Positions 1 to 8,966 of a DNA stretch of 64,000 bases are shown piece after piece; the stretch's first letter is position 1; every line of letters begins with the position of its first letter. The notes under the pieces are model-generated. The model saw only the letters and a list, made by a program, of their open reading frames with translations. It did not search any database and was not told the DNA's origin. A program made the translations under genes and the position numbers. The stretch is from Lewinella sp. IMCC34191. Its GTDB lineage: Bacteria > Bacteroidota > Bacteroidia > Chitinophagales > Saprospiraceae. The DNA lies in NCBI RefSeq assembly GCF_003390935.1, contig NZ_QNQZ01000008.1, positions 62,001 through 126,000 on the forward strand. The letters run 5' to 3'.

Positions 1-279
1 GGTGTACACGCCCTCGTCGTACACGTGGGTGATGGTCTCGCCGGGAGCCAGATTGCCGGAGGCAGCGCCGCCGTCCCCGAAGTCCACGGAGAAGGCCGTT
101 ACCGCCTGACCGCCGGGGCGGACCGTCACGGTACCGGTGTTGTCGCCGGTGATCTGGAAGTCCAGCGAGAGTTCGCTGGGCATGGCGGCACTATCCAGGT
201 CGGGCATCATCAACTCGTCCTCACACGCACTGATCGCGAGTACCAGCAGGAGGAAGTAAAATATCGTATTCAGTTTCAT
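1..279 (-). CDS. PKD-domain lipoprotein of the SusCD locus (partial, 3' end outside window)
   Basis: The first 93 residues of a minus-strand gene are present; the rest lies beyond the left edge. The start is the ATG at 277-279. A hydrophobic signal ends in the lipobox ISAC with the lipid-attachment cysteine at residue 19, followed by acidic residues, as in surface lipoproteins of this phylum. Residues about 60-93 (VDFGDGG, then HVYDEGVYT) match the core of a PKD domain. It follows susD by 33 bases, so it is very probably the third gene of the operon and may be a glycan-binding surface lipoprotein in the SusE/SusF position. The binding role is inferred from position; the fold is seen in sequence. 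Confidence 0.85.
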   Translation of the reverse strand, partial: MKLNTIFYFLLLVLAISACEDELMMPDLDSAAMPSELSLDFQITGDNTGTVTVRPGGQAVTAFSVDFGDGGAASGNLAPGETITHVYDEGVYT

Positions 280-312
280 AACTGTAGTTGTATTAGGATG
301 CGGGGTACTCGC

Positions 313-1782
313 TTAGTAGTTGGGATTCTGTTCCCAGTTGCCTCCCGAAAATTGGATTTCCTCGAAGGGTACGGGGAAGACTTCGTTCTTTCCGGCCGTA
401 AAGCCGTCAATCTCGGCGGCGGCGCGGCCGGTCCGGACGAGGTCGAAGAAGCGGTGTCCTTCTCCCACGAGTTCCAGCCGCCGTTCGGCGAGGATAAAGT
501 CGCGCAGGGCATCACCGGAGGCACTGATGTCGTGGTCTTCGTCGCCGAAGGCACGGCGGCGGACCATATTGAGGTACTCCCGTGCCTGCTCGTCGTTGCC
601 GGTGGCATTCAGCGCCTCGGCGGCCATTAACAGGACGTCGGCGTAGCGAATGGCGCGGTAATTGTTCGGATTGGTCAGGTTCTGATCGCCGATGTTGGTG
701 TCCCCCTTCCGGGCGATATACTTGCGGTTGTAGTAGCCGGTGTGCTCGTAGCCGGTACCGTAGGTCGCGCCGGTCTCGTCGGCCCACGCCTCGATATCGA
801 GGATGCTCACGTCGCGGCGGCTGTCGCCGGGCTCGAAGGCATCGTAGGCCTCCTGTACCGGTACGTTGAAACTGAAGCCACCGTCGAAAACGGGGCCGCT
901 GTAGTTACGGATGCCGTTGAAGCCGACGGCGATGTTGCCTTCGCTACACTGCAGGCAGCCGAAACCGGCGCCTTCCGCGTCGGAGTACTGCACTTCGAAG
1001 ATGGATCCGGGGCCGTTCTCGCCGGCCGGCTCGAAGATGCCGTCGAAGTCCTCTTCCAGCATGTAATTGCCGGATTGGATCACCTCCTGCAGTACCTGGG
1101 CAGCGGAGGTGTAGTTTTCCTGGTACAGGTACGCTTTACCGAGCAGCGCCTGGGCGGCCGCCTTCGGTACGCGACCCACCTGCGGAGCGGTAGCGGCCAG
1201 ATCGGGGATCGCCGCCATCAGGTCGGATTCAATCAGGGCGTACACCTCGCTGACGGGGCTGCGAGGGATCGAATTTTCATCTCCCAGGGCGAAGCGGGCC
1301 TCCGGCTTGATCGGGATCGGGCCGAACCACTTGACGAGTTCAAAATTGTAATAAGCGCGCAGGAAGCGGGCCTCGGCGATGATCTGCGCCTTTCCGTCGA
1401 AGTCGATCTTGTCCTGAAATTCCAGGATGAAGGTCGCCCGGTTTACGCCGGCAAACATCCAGTCCCAGATGTTACCCACCTGGTCGTTGACGGGGGTGTG
1501 GATCATATCGTCCACCTGCTGGAAACCGATGACGTCGTTGGCACTCTCGCCGCCGGCCAGGGTATTGTCGGAAGCGATCTCGCCGAGCAAGACATTCAGA
1601 TAGGTGGGTTGCAGCAGGTCGTACGCGGCGATCAGGGCGTTCTCGTAATCGGGGGGCGTATTGAAGTAGTTCTCCGAATCGATGGAGTAGACCGGGTCGC
1701 GGCCGATGAAGTCCTCCTCGCACGCCGTCAGGCTGATGAGCAGCGCGGCCCCGAGCAGGAATGTCGTTTTCAGTTTGTGCAT
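313..1782 (-). CDS. SusD/RagB-family glycan-binding outer membrane lipoprotein
   Basis: 489 residues, the usual SusD size. The signal peptide ends in LTAC with the lipid cysteine at residue 21. The N-terminal helical TPR-like part (NALIAAYDLL, ARFLRAYYNFELVKWFG) and the C-terminal segment (RYADVLLMAAEALNATG, then ERRLELVGEGHRFFDLVR) are SusD/RagB hallmarks. In the family this protein forms the lid over the SusC transporter and captures oligosaccharides at the cell surface. It lies 12 bases after susC on the same strand, so the two are co-transcribed. The substrate cannot be read from the sequence. Confidence 0.95.
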   Translation of the reverse strand: MHKLKTTFLLGAALLISLTACEEDFIGRDPVYSIDSENYFNTPPDYENALIAAYDLLQPTYLNVLLGEIASDNTLAGGESANDVIGFQQVDDMIHTPVNDQVGNIWDWMFAGVNRATFILEFQDKIDFDGKAQIIAEARFLRAYYNFELVKWFGPIPIKPEARFALGDENSIPRSPVSEVYALIESDLMAAIPDLAATAPQVGRVPKAAAQALLGKAYLYQENYTSAAQVLQEVIQSGNYMLEEDFDGIFEPAGENGPGSIFEVQYSDAEGAGFGCLQCSEGNIAVGFNGIRNYSGPVFDGGFSFNVPVQEAYDAFEPGDSRRDVSILDIEAWADETGATYGTGYEHTGYYNRKYIARKGDTNIGDQNLTNPNNYRAIRYADVLLMAAEALNATGNDEQAREYLNMVRRRAFGDEDHDISASGDALRDFILAERRLELVGEGHRFFDLVRTGRAAAEIDGFTAGKNEVFPVPFEEIQFSGGNWEQNPNY

Positions 1783-1794
1783 AATCTTTGGTAA

Positions 1795-4700
1795 TTACAG
1801 GCTGAGGTTAGCGCCGACGAGGAAAGAGCGGGCGATGGGGTAGAAGCCGAAGTCGATGCCGCTGCCGATGGGGGCACCGCTGGAGGCAGCGGGGTCGTAG
1901 CCCAGGTAGTCGGAAAGGGTGAGCAGGTTGTTGCCGCTGAAGTAGAGGCGAAGGCTGGAGTTATCCCGACTGCCGATGGTCAGGGGCAGGGTGTAGCCGA
2001 GGGTCACCGTCTGCAGGCGCAGAAAGGAACCGTCCTCCACGTAGAAGTCGGAGAAGACGCGGTTAGCGGTAGCGGCGTTGGTCACGCGGGGTACCTCGTT
2101 GGTGCTTCCCGGGCCCGTCCAGCGCTGGAGGTAGTAGTCCAGGCGATTGACGTCGCTCAGTGCCCGCTCGTAGTTGCGGACGATCTCGCCCCCCAGGCTT
2201 GCGAAAGCGTAGGCCGTAAAGTCAAACCGGCGGAAACTGACCTGGGCGTTGAAGCCCATCGTCATATCGGAGATGGGGTCCCCGAGGTAGGTCCGGTCGT
2301 CGGGGTCGATGACGCCGTCGCCGTTGGTGTCGACGTAGCGCAGGTCACCCGGTTGGGCCTCGGCGCCGAGCGCGATCTGGGACGGCGCCCCTTCGACATC
2401 GTCCGCCGTTTGGAAGATGCCGTCGGTCTTATAGCCGTAGAAGTAGCCGATGGGCAGGCCGACTTCCATCCGGGAAGGAGCAAGTTGGCCGACGCCGAAG
2501 CCGCCACCCTCGATAAAGCCGGTGCCGTTATTCACCTCCAGTACCTCGTTGTCGAGGGTGGTGAAGTTGTAGTTCAGGTTGATGCGCCAGTCGCTGTTTA
2601 GCCGCTCGCGGTAGTTGAGGGCCAGTTCCAGTCCGCGGTTGCGGACCGCGCCGGCGTTGACCGTAGGTGCCGCGCTACCGGGAGCCGCCGTGCCGACGAT
2701 ACCCGACACCGGAATGTTGCTGATCAGCAGGTTGTCGCGGGTGTTGATGAAGTAGTCGGCTACCACGCTGAGTTTATAGTCCAGTAGGTTCAGGTCGAAA
2801 CCGGCGTTAAATTTCTTGGCCTCCTCCCACTGCAGGGCGGGGTTGGGCAGCGCGCCGATCGCCGTACCGTTGACCAGCACGCCGTCGAAAACGTAGGTGG
2901 CCTCCCCGCTCAGGGTACCGATGTAGCCGTTGTTAAGGATCTGGTCGTTACCGAGGATACCGTAGCTCACGCGCAGCTTAAGCAGGTCGATGGCGCTGTT
3001 GTCCGCCAGCGTATTCTCGTCCAGCACGATCACCCCGGCCGTGAAGGAGGGGAACAGGGCCGAGCGGTTCTGCGGGCCGAACTTGGTGGACGCATCCCGC
3101 CGCAGCATAGCCGAGGCGAAGTAGCGTTCGTTGTAGTTGTACTGTACGCGGCCGAAGTAGCTCAGGCGGCGCTCGTCGTAGCTGTAGGAACTGACGTCCC
3201 GGGCCCCTTCGGGGCTGGTGCCGGTGGCCAGGCTGATGTCGGCAAACTCCACGTTGTTGTTCGGTACGTCGTAGCCGGTGGCGAATAGGCCGTTGCCCAG
3301 TTCCCGGAAGATGGTCGTACCCACGGTAGCGGTCACCTGGTGGGCCTCCCCGAACTGCCGGTCGTAGGTACCGAAGAGGTCGATGGAGTAGTTATTGTCG
3401 TTGATGCCGTTCTGGTTGACGCTGCTGCGGGTCACGTCGAAGACCTTGCCGCCGTAGCTGATCAGCGGGTTGAATACCCGGCTCTCGCTGTTGGAGGTGT
3501 TGAAGCCGACGCGACCGGTCAGGGTCAGGTCGTCGATCAGGTTCCAGTCCAGCGTAGCCTGGCCGTTCAGCTTATTCAGGTTGTAGTCGTTGTAGGTATT
3601 CGCGATCTGGGCGGCGGGGTTGATGACCTCGATGCCGAGTCCCGGCGTATTGGGCACCAGGGTAAAATCACCGTTCTCATCCGTTACCGGAAGGGTGGGA
3701 GGCGTATTGAGGGCATTGAAAAGCACCGAACCGAGACCGTTTTCGCTCAGCGAATTGCGCTCCAGGTAGGTATAGATCAGGTTCGTGCTAAGTTTCAGCC
3801 GGCTGGCCAGGTCGACGCCGAGGCTGACGCGTCCGGTTGCCCGGGTGAAGGCGGACTTGTCCCCCCCGATGATGCCCTCCTGGTCGAGGTAGGAACCCCC
3901 GATGGAGTAAGTGATCCGGTCGCTGCCCCCGGAAGCCGTGAGGTCGTGACTCATGATGGGGGCATTGCCGAAGACCTGGTCCTGGTAATCCGTGCCGGCC
4001 CCCAGGTTGGTAGCATTGGGGTAGGGGAGGGCCTGACCGCCCGCGGCGTAAGATTCGTTTAGGAGGAGCGCGTACTCCGTGGCATTCAGCAGGTCTAAGG
4101 AGCGGGAGCTTTCCTGCGTGCCAACGTAAGCGTTGTAGCTGATGCGGGTAGGCTGGTTCTTTTCTCCCGTCTTCGTCGTGATGAGGATAACGCCGTTGGC
4201 ACCCACCGTACCGTAGACCGCCGCCTGGGCGTCCTTTAGCACCGTGATGGTTTCGATGTCGGCGGGGTTCACCGTGCTCAGGTCACCCTGGTATCCGTCG
4301 ATGATGACGAGCGGGGCGTTTTGCCCGTTGGTGGAAACACCGCGGATGCGGATATTCAGTCCGGCACCCGGCGCACCGGATTGGGTCGTTACGTTGACCC
4401 CGGCGACCGTACCCTGCAACGCCTGCTCGATCTTCTGCGGCTTCAGGTCGGTGATGGTCTCCGAATCGACGGTGGAAACCGCCCCGGTGACGTTTCGCTT
4501 GGTCTGCGTACCGTAGCCGATCACGACCACCTCGTCCAGGGCCTGTACGTCCGATCCGAGCTCGATGGTCAGCGGATCGCTGTTTTCCACCGTCACGGTC
4601 GTTGGTGCGTAGCCCGTATAGGAAATGCGTAATTCCGCACCGGCGGTTAGGTCGGTTATGGTGAAGGATCCATCCAGATCGGTTACCGTGCCCCTGACGT

Positions 4701-4854
4701 TTCCATCACCGGGGCCGGAGGCGACAATCACGCTCGCCCCGATCAAGGGGTCACCGCTTTCCGCGTCGGTTATAATACCGGTTACGTCAAAGCTTTGCGC
4801 GGTCAGACTAAAACCCGTACCCAGGAGTACGAGCAGACATAAAATTTTATACAT
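1795..4854 (-). CDS. SusC/RagA-family TonB-dependent outer membrane transporter
   Basis: 1019 residues. After a signal peptide of about 20 residues come a carboxypeptidase-regulatory-like domain (about 22-100), the TonB box DEVVVIGYGTQ at 107-117, the plug (VLKDAQAAVYG, GVILITTKTG) and a 22-strand barrel ending in ARSFLVGANLSL. It imports an oligomer captured by the SusD partner, powered by TonB. A good promoter lies 64-100 bases upstream, and the propeller/HTH regulator sits directly upstream on the same strand. This is the first gene of a three-gene operon (susC, susD, PKD lipoprotein). Confidence 0.96.
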   Translation of the reverse strand: MYKILCLLVLLGTGFSLTAQSFDVTGIITDAESGDPLIGASVIVASGPGDGNVRGTVTDLDGSFTITDLTAGAELRISYTGYAPTTVTVENSDPLTIELGSDVQALDEVVVIGYGTQTKRNVTGAVSTVDSETITDLKPQKIEQALQGTVAGVNVTTQSGAPGAGLNIRIRGVSTNGQNAPLVIIDGYQGDLSTVNPADIETITVLKDAQAAVYGTVGANGVILITTKTGEKNQPTRISYNAYVGTQESSRSLDLLNATEYALLLNESYAAGGQALPYPNATNLGAGTDYQDQVFGNAPIMSHDLTASGGSDRITYSIGGSYLDQEGIIGGDKSAFTRATGRVSLGVDLASRLKLSTNLIYTYLERNSLSENGLGSVLFNALNTPPTLPVTDENGDFTLVPNTPGLGIEVINPAAQIANTYNDYNLNKLNGQATLDWNLIDDLTLTGRVGFNTSNSESRVFNPLISYGGKVFDVTRSSVNQNGINDNNYSIDLFGTYDRQFGEAHQVTATVGTTIFRELGNGLFATGYDVPNNNVEFADISLATGTSPEGARDVSSYSYDERRLSYFGRVQYNYNERYFASAMLRRDASTKFGPQNRSALFPSFTAGVIVLDENTLADNSAIDLLKLRVSYGILGNDQILNNGYIGTLSGEATYVFDGVLVNGTAIGALPNPALQWEEAKKFNAGFDLNLLDYKLSVVADYFINTRDNLLISNIPVSGIVGTAAPGSAAPTVNAGAVRNRGLELALNYRERLNSDWRINLNYNFTTLDNEVLEVNNGTGFIEGGGFGVGQLAPSRMEVGLPIGYFYGYKTDGIFQTADDVEGAPSQIALGAEAQPGDLRYVDTNGDGVIDPDDRTYLGDPISDMTMGFNAQVSFRRFDFTAYAFASLGGEIVRNYERALSDVNRLDYYLQRWTGPGSTNEVPRVTNAATANRVFSDFYVEDGSFLRLQTVTLGYTLPLTIGSRDNSSLRLYFSGNNLLTLSDYLGYDPAASSGAPIGSGIDFGFYPIARSFLVGANLSL

Positions 4855-4924
4855 GCGACTTGAAGTTTAGCAGCACTCCCTACACCATAATCGTGCCGTC
4901 ACCGGGCTTCGGTAGAGTGTACTG

Positions 4925-4957
4925 CAAAGCTAGTAGTGTTGTGGTCGCGAATGGCAA
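4925..4957 (-). promoter_or_regulatory. Bacteroidota-type promoter for the susC operon
   Basis: On the minus strand the -7 box TAGCTTTG (4925-4932) matches TAnnTTTG exactly, and a TTG -33 element lies at 4955-4957 with a 22-base spacer. Predicted start of transcription is near 4918, giving a leader of about 64 bases before susC. Confidence 0.6.
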
Positions 4958-5109
4958 TGATCGACCCCTACAAAAACTCCCTGGTTGCTGAAATGCCCGT
5001 AGATGCTCGTTTTCATTACCGTATTCGTACACCGGCCGACACGGAAGACGGGCGCGTGTTGTGGTAATGTATGGGTGGTGTTGGGGTGATCGATGGGCAA
5101 TTTTCTTTC

Positions 5110-5128
5110 TACCTGCGCCCCGCCGCAA
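5110..5128 (+). repeat. Dispersed 19-base motif, copy 1 (one mismatch)
   Basis: Reads TACCTGCGCCCCGCCGCAA after a pyrimidine run. It sits between the regulator and susC, upstream of the susC promoter. Confidence 0.7.
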
Positions 5129-5151
5129 GAAATTTCGTCAACGATGGAATA

Positions 5152-7941
5152 TCAGATCTCCAGGATGTATTCCGTCAGCCCCGTTTCCCGCTCCAGCCCC
5201 ATCTTTTTGCGCAATCGATAGCGCTTTACCTCCACGCTGCGGGGAGAAATATTGAGCATGGGCGCGATCTCCTTGGAGGTCAGGTTAAGCCGAAGGTAAG
5301 CGCACAGTTTGAGGTCATTCGGCGTGAGTTCGGGGTGGCGCTCCTTGATCTTTTTGAAGAACTCCCGGTCGGCATTTTCAAAGGCATCACGGAAGAGGGC
5401 CCAGGTCTCCGCTTCGTCGATGTTGTGATCGATGGTCTTGACGACGGCCCGAATATTCTTCTCCGGATCGCGGGCCGCCAGCAGGTCGGACTTGATCTGC
5501 TGCAAGAGCTCGTTCTTCTTGACCAGGTTCATGGTGGACAGGGCCGCCTCGCGGTTCTTGGCCTCGATATCCTCCCGCAGGCGCTGGTTGTTGAGGCGGG
5601 CGAGTTCGAGTTCCGTTTGTCGCTGCCGGGCGGCCATGGCACGCTCCTTTTCCACCCGCCAGAGACGCTGCTTGCGGCGGTAGTAGCCGGTATACGAGCG
5701 GTGTAACAGGAACACGAGTCCCACCGCACCCAGTAGGTAAAGCAGTATCGCCAGATAGGAAGCGTACCACGGCCGGGCGATCGTAAAGGGGTAGCTGATC
5801 GTATTTTCCGACATTCTGCGCCCCAGCAGGGATCGGACCTCGAGGGTGTAGCTTCCGTAGCCCAAGGCCGGAAACCGCACGGTCGTTGCCTCGGTCCATT
5901 CACTCCACTCGTCGGTCAGTCCCCGCAGGCGATACTGATAGCGCGGGTGGAAGTACTGACTGTAATCCGGTACCGCGTAGGAAAACGAAAGGGTGCGTGA
6001 GGTATACGGTATGGTTTGGGCATCGCGCAGCGGAAGCGCCCGCGGACCTTCCTGTCCTGACTGACTCGTGACCGCCGTTAAGTGCAGTTCGTGCCGTTGC
6101 AGGGGAACGGCAGCGCGAGCCAGGATCAGGTAGCCATCCGCCGTACCGATGAGTAGGGTGTCCCGTCCGATCGGGGTTATGTTCTCGTACCCGACCGGGG
6201 CATCGATCAGCTCAGTAGCAAGGGCAATGTCGGCTCGTCCGAGGGATTCCCGCAAGGCACCACGCTGCAGGTACCCCAGGCCGTCGGCGTGTACCAACCA
6301 AAGTCGGCTATCGGTCGCGCTGAGCCGGCCGCTGACGTAGCCTTCCGCGGGTACTTCCGCGCTCAGACCCGGGGACCGGTGGAAGCCCTTTTCGTAATTT
6401 TCCAGTACAAAAATGCCCTCCCGGGAGTAATAGTATACGCTGTCCTGGAACGCGGTCAGGCCCGCATTCTTACCCTTTTCCGGGGTCGTGTACTGCTGGC
6501 TTTCCGTCACCCGTCGGTAGTTCGCGTCGAGCCGTAGGCCGTAGACACCGCGGTACTCGTGACTTACGTAGGCGTGCCGGTCGGGTTGAAGGGTGAGGTA
6601 GCGGGCCGATAGATCGAAACCGTCGATGCGGTTCCGCAGCTGCCAGTTTCCCTCGTCGCGCTCCAGCACCGACAGGCCCTGATAATTTCCCTGTAACAGC
6701 CAGTCCGGGTGCCCGGGGATTGCCTGAAAGATCCACGTACCGCGCACGTCGGCTATGAGGCGCGCGGTTTCGCCGTCCACCGCGAAGGTGCCCGAATCGT
6801 GGCCGGCAAAAAGTTGCCCGGCGTGCTCGTACAGCGACCAGACCTGTCCGCGGGTGCCCGGTACGAGGTCGAATCCGCCGACGTCGTCCCGGACGAAAAG
6901 TCCCTGATTGCTACCGAGGTACAGCCTTCCCGCATGGCGGGCGGCGGCGTACACCGTGCCGACCTGTCCGCTGCGGTCGGTGAACTTGCGGATCGGGGAG
7001 GCCAAATTGATGCAGTTCAGGCCGTTGTCCGAGCCCGCCCACACATTGCTCTGAGCATCCTGGTAGAGGGAGAGAACCGTATTATTAGTCAGGCCTTTCA
7101 CCTGGTCGATGTGGTACTGAAGTTGCCCCGCCGCATCCGTCACGTACAGCCCGCTGGAGATGGTTCCGAAGGCGTGGCCTCCCCGCTGCAAATCGATGGC
7201 ACTGTACACCCGCTTGCCGGCGAGAAAGGCGAAGTCATTAAGCGCTTCCGCCCTTCCCCGGTCCAGAAGAAAAGTGCCATCGGATTCCGTCTGAAACAGC
7301 AGTCGGCCGTCTTCCTGCCAGAGGTGTATGATAGCGGAGGCGAGGGCGCCCGGGGGCAGCAGGGTACGAATGCGGCCGCTCCCGATCAGGTACAGACCGC
7401 CGCCCGCATCCGTGAAGTACAGACCGCTGAGTAGTTGGAAGGTCTTGGTAACCCCGTTTTCCGGCCGTAGCACGTCAATTTTCCCTGATTCGGGGCGGTA
7501 GAAAAACAGTTGCTGCAGGGATTGAAAAATGATCGCGTCCTCATAGCTCAGGATATTCCAAAATTGCTCGTCGGGCAGGAGGCGATCGCTCACCCCGTCG
7601 GTCAGGTTACGGTAGCTTAGGTGCCCCTCGGGCTGGCGTACCCAGTAGCCGAAGTCCATATAGCTGCCGGTATAGACGCGGTCATTCGTGGCGTGGACCG
7701 AGCGAATAACCGATTCATTGCGGGAGGGGTAACGGGTCCACTGCGCGCCGTTGTACTCTAACAGCCCTTCGTTGTTCGCAACGTACAGGAAGCGGTTTTC
7801 GTCCTGCCCGATCATCCAGTTCTGGCTGCCCGCCCCGTAAGTGGCCGGATCAAACCGATTCACGGGGGGGAGTTCCTGGGCGGCGGTGCGCAGGTAGAAT
7901 GCTGACAACAGGACCAGACCTACTATACGGACGAGAAACAT
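5152..7941 (-). CDS. Two-component-type propeller / triple-tyrosine / LuxR-HTH transmembrane regulator
   Basis: 929 residues. A signal peptide is followed by a long periplasmic region of beta-propeller-type repeats (motifs such as ENRFLYVANNEGLLEYNG), a triple-tyrosine (Y_Y_Y) domain around 650-720 (FHPRYQYRLRGLTDEWSEW), one membrane segment near 735-757, a coiled-coil linker and a C-terminal LuxR-type helix-turn-helix (APMLNISPRSVEVKRYRLRKK). It has no histidine kinase or receiver domain, so it resembles hybrid two-component sensors reduced to a one-component regulator. It probably senses a glycan fragment in the periplasm and controls the susC operon, whose promoter lies in the 297-base gap downstream. 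The sensing role is inference. Confidence 0.88.
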   Translation of the reverse strand: MFLVRIVGLVLLSAFYLRTAAQELPPVNRFDPATYGAGSQNWMIGQDENRFLYVANNEGLLEYNGAQWTRYPSRNESVIRSVHATNDRVYTGSYMDFGYWVRQPEGHLSYRNLTDGVSDRLLPDEQFWNILSYEDAIIFQSLQQLFFYRPESGKIDVLRPENGVTKTFQLLSGLYFTDAGGGLYLIGSGRIRTLLPPGALASAIIHLWQEDGRLLFQTESDGTFLLDRGRAEALNDFAFLAGKRVYSAIDLQRGGHAFGTISSGLYVTDAAGQLQYHIDQVKGLTNNTVLSLYQDAQSNVWAGSDNGLNCINLASPIRKFTDRSGQVGTVYAAARHAGRLYLGSNQGLFVRDDVGGFDLVPGTRGQVWSLYEHAGQLFAGHDSGTFAVDGETARLIADVRGTWIFQAIPGHPDWLLQGNYQGLSVLERDEGNWQLRNRIDGFDLSARYLTLQPDRHAYVSHEYRGVYGLRLDANYRRVTESQQYTTPEKGKNAGLTAFQDSVYYYSREGIFVLENYEKGFHRSPGLSAEVPAEGYVSGRLSATDSRLWLVHADGLGYLQRGALRESLGRADIALATELIDAPVGYENITPIGRDTLLIGTADGYLILARAAVPLQRHELHLTAVTSQSGQEGPRALPLRDAQTIPYTSRTLSFSYAVPDYSQYFHPRYQYRLRGLTDEWSEWTEATTVRFPALGYGSYTLEVRSLLGRRMSENTISYPFTIARPWYASYLAILLYLLGAVGLVFLLHRSYTGYYRRKQRLWRVEKERAMAARQRQTELELARLNNQRLREDIEAKNREAALSTMNLVKKNELLQQIKSDLLAARDPEKNIRAVVKTIDHNIDEAETWALFRDAFENADREFFKKIKERHPELTPNDLKLCAYLRLNLTSKEIAPMLNISPRSVEVKRYRLRKKMGLERETGLTEYILEI

Positions 7942-8057
7942 AGGACCCGTTAAGGTACATTGCTACGGGCTGGATTAGCGTCTTCCTGGCCGCCAAGTCG
8001 CGGGACGGTAATCATTGCGACGATTCCCCGCTTGTCACCATCCGGCACGATGTCGGT

Positions 8058-8780
8058 TTGGACGTGGGCACTCGCGAGTGTACATTCAGCAAAACGAACG
8101 GCGGGATTTTGAGCCTAACCAATTCATACTATCATTGGTCTCCTGCGGCACGGAGTCGATTTCAGGTGAAGCTCGCCCTTTGGGCCTGCGTACCCAATCT
8201 GTTCCTTGCCGGTGGACTGTACCTCCTTTCTCCGGGCCTACTGGTGATTTCCGTCTTTTCGTTTGCCATCACGCTTACGGTGGTTGCTTCTTTCTTCGAT
8301 GTCCCAAGCCTCGTCGAGCGGGGTAAATTGACCTATTATTCACCCTTTCTACTGGGGGAAGAACCTAAAAACGGGCGCATGACCGTGCACGGGGGCACGC
8401 TGTTCGACTACTACTTTACGCTGGATCGGTCCGATCCCGGCACTGTCCGGACCCGGCAGGTTTTAGTGGAGTATTTGCGGGGATTACTCGCGCTAACCGA
8501 AGCGCACGACGACGAACTCACGGTCCGGGGCACGAGCTACATCGTCGGTGAGCGCACGGCTAGCCGGGTAGGACTTACGAAGACACCGACGGACAGCCTG
8601 CAGTACCTGATCTTACTGTTCAACTACTTCAATTTGGCGGTGGCCATGCGGTTGGTGAAGGGGCGCTGGGAATGGCCGAACCTGCATCGGGTACACACGT
8701 TTGCCGGCCGGGTTGGGGACATACGGCTGCGGGCGGCTTATATTCAGTCCCTGTTGCTGCGGCTTGAATCGCGGGATTGA
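8058..8780 (+). CDS. Uncharacterised membrane protein
   Basis: No family recognised. Up to 240 residues, with two adjacent hydrophobic segments (about residues 38-57 and 60-82) followed by a soluble C-terminal region of about 155 residues without cysteine. There is no in-frame ATG before the hydrophobic part: the frame opens with TTG at 8058, with a GTG at 8064 and a TTG at 8109 as alternatives, so the start is uncertain. It is transcribed divergently from the regulator at 7941, with 116 bases between them. The soluble tail contains LTYYSPFLLGEEPKNGRM, which might help in a family search. Confidence 0.65.
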   Translation: MDVGTRECTFSKTNGGILSLTNSYYHWSPAARSRFQVKLALWACVPNLFLAGGLYLLSPGLLVISVFSFAITLTVVASFFDVPSLVERGKLTYYSPFLLGEEPKNGRMTVHGGTLFDYYFTLDRSDPGTVRTRQVLVEYLRGLLALTEAHDDELTVRGTSYIVGERTASRVGLTKTPTDSLQYLILLFNYFNLAVAMRLVKGRWEWPNLHRVHTFAGRVGDIRLRAAYIQSLLLRLESRD

Positions 8781-8966
8781 AGGTTGCGGCCTGGTTAAGA
8801 GCCGGTCTCCGAAGCGGTGCTGCTGCTTACCTGATTTCAAGAGGTAATACCCAGTTAATATGCCTTTGCCACCTTTGCGCATTCGGCCAACGATCCGTCC
8901 GGTCCATCTCTTTCGGCCCGGACGTAGGCATAGGGGACTTCTTTAGGATCCTGCAAACCTTCACTT

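Noticed and set aside
742-1794. 350-residue open frame antisense to susD
   Set aside because: It lies fully opposite a certain SusD gene; high GC gives long opposite frames and the product has no domain or signal.
4880-5128. 82-residue frame between susC and its regulator
   Set aside because: It covers the susC promoter and a dispersed repeat and has no protein-like features.
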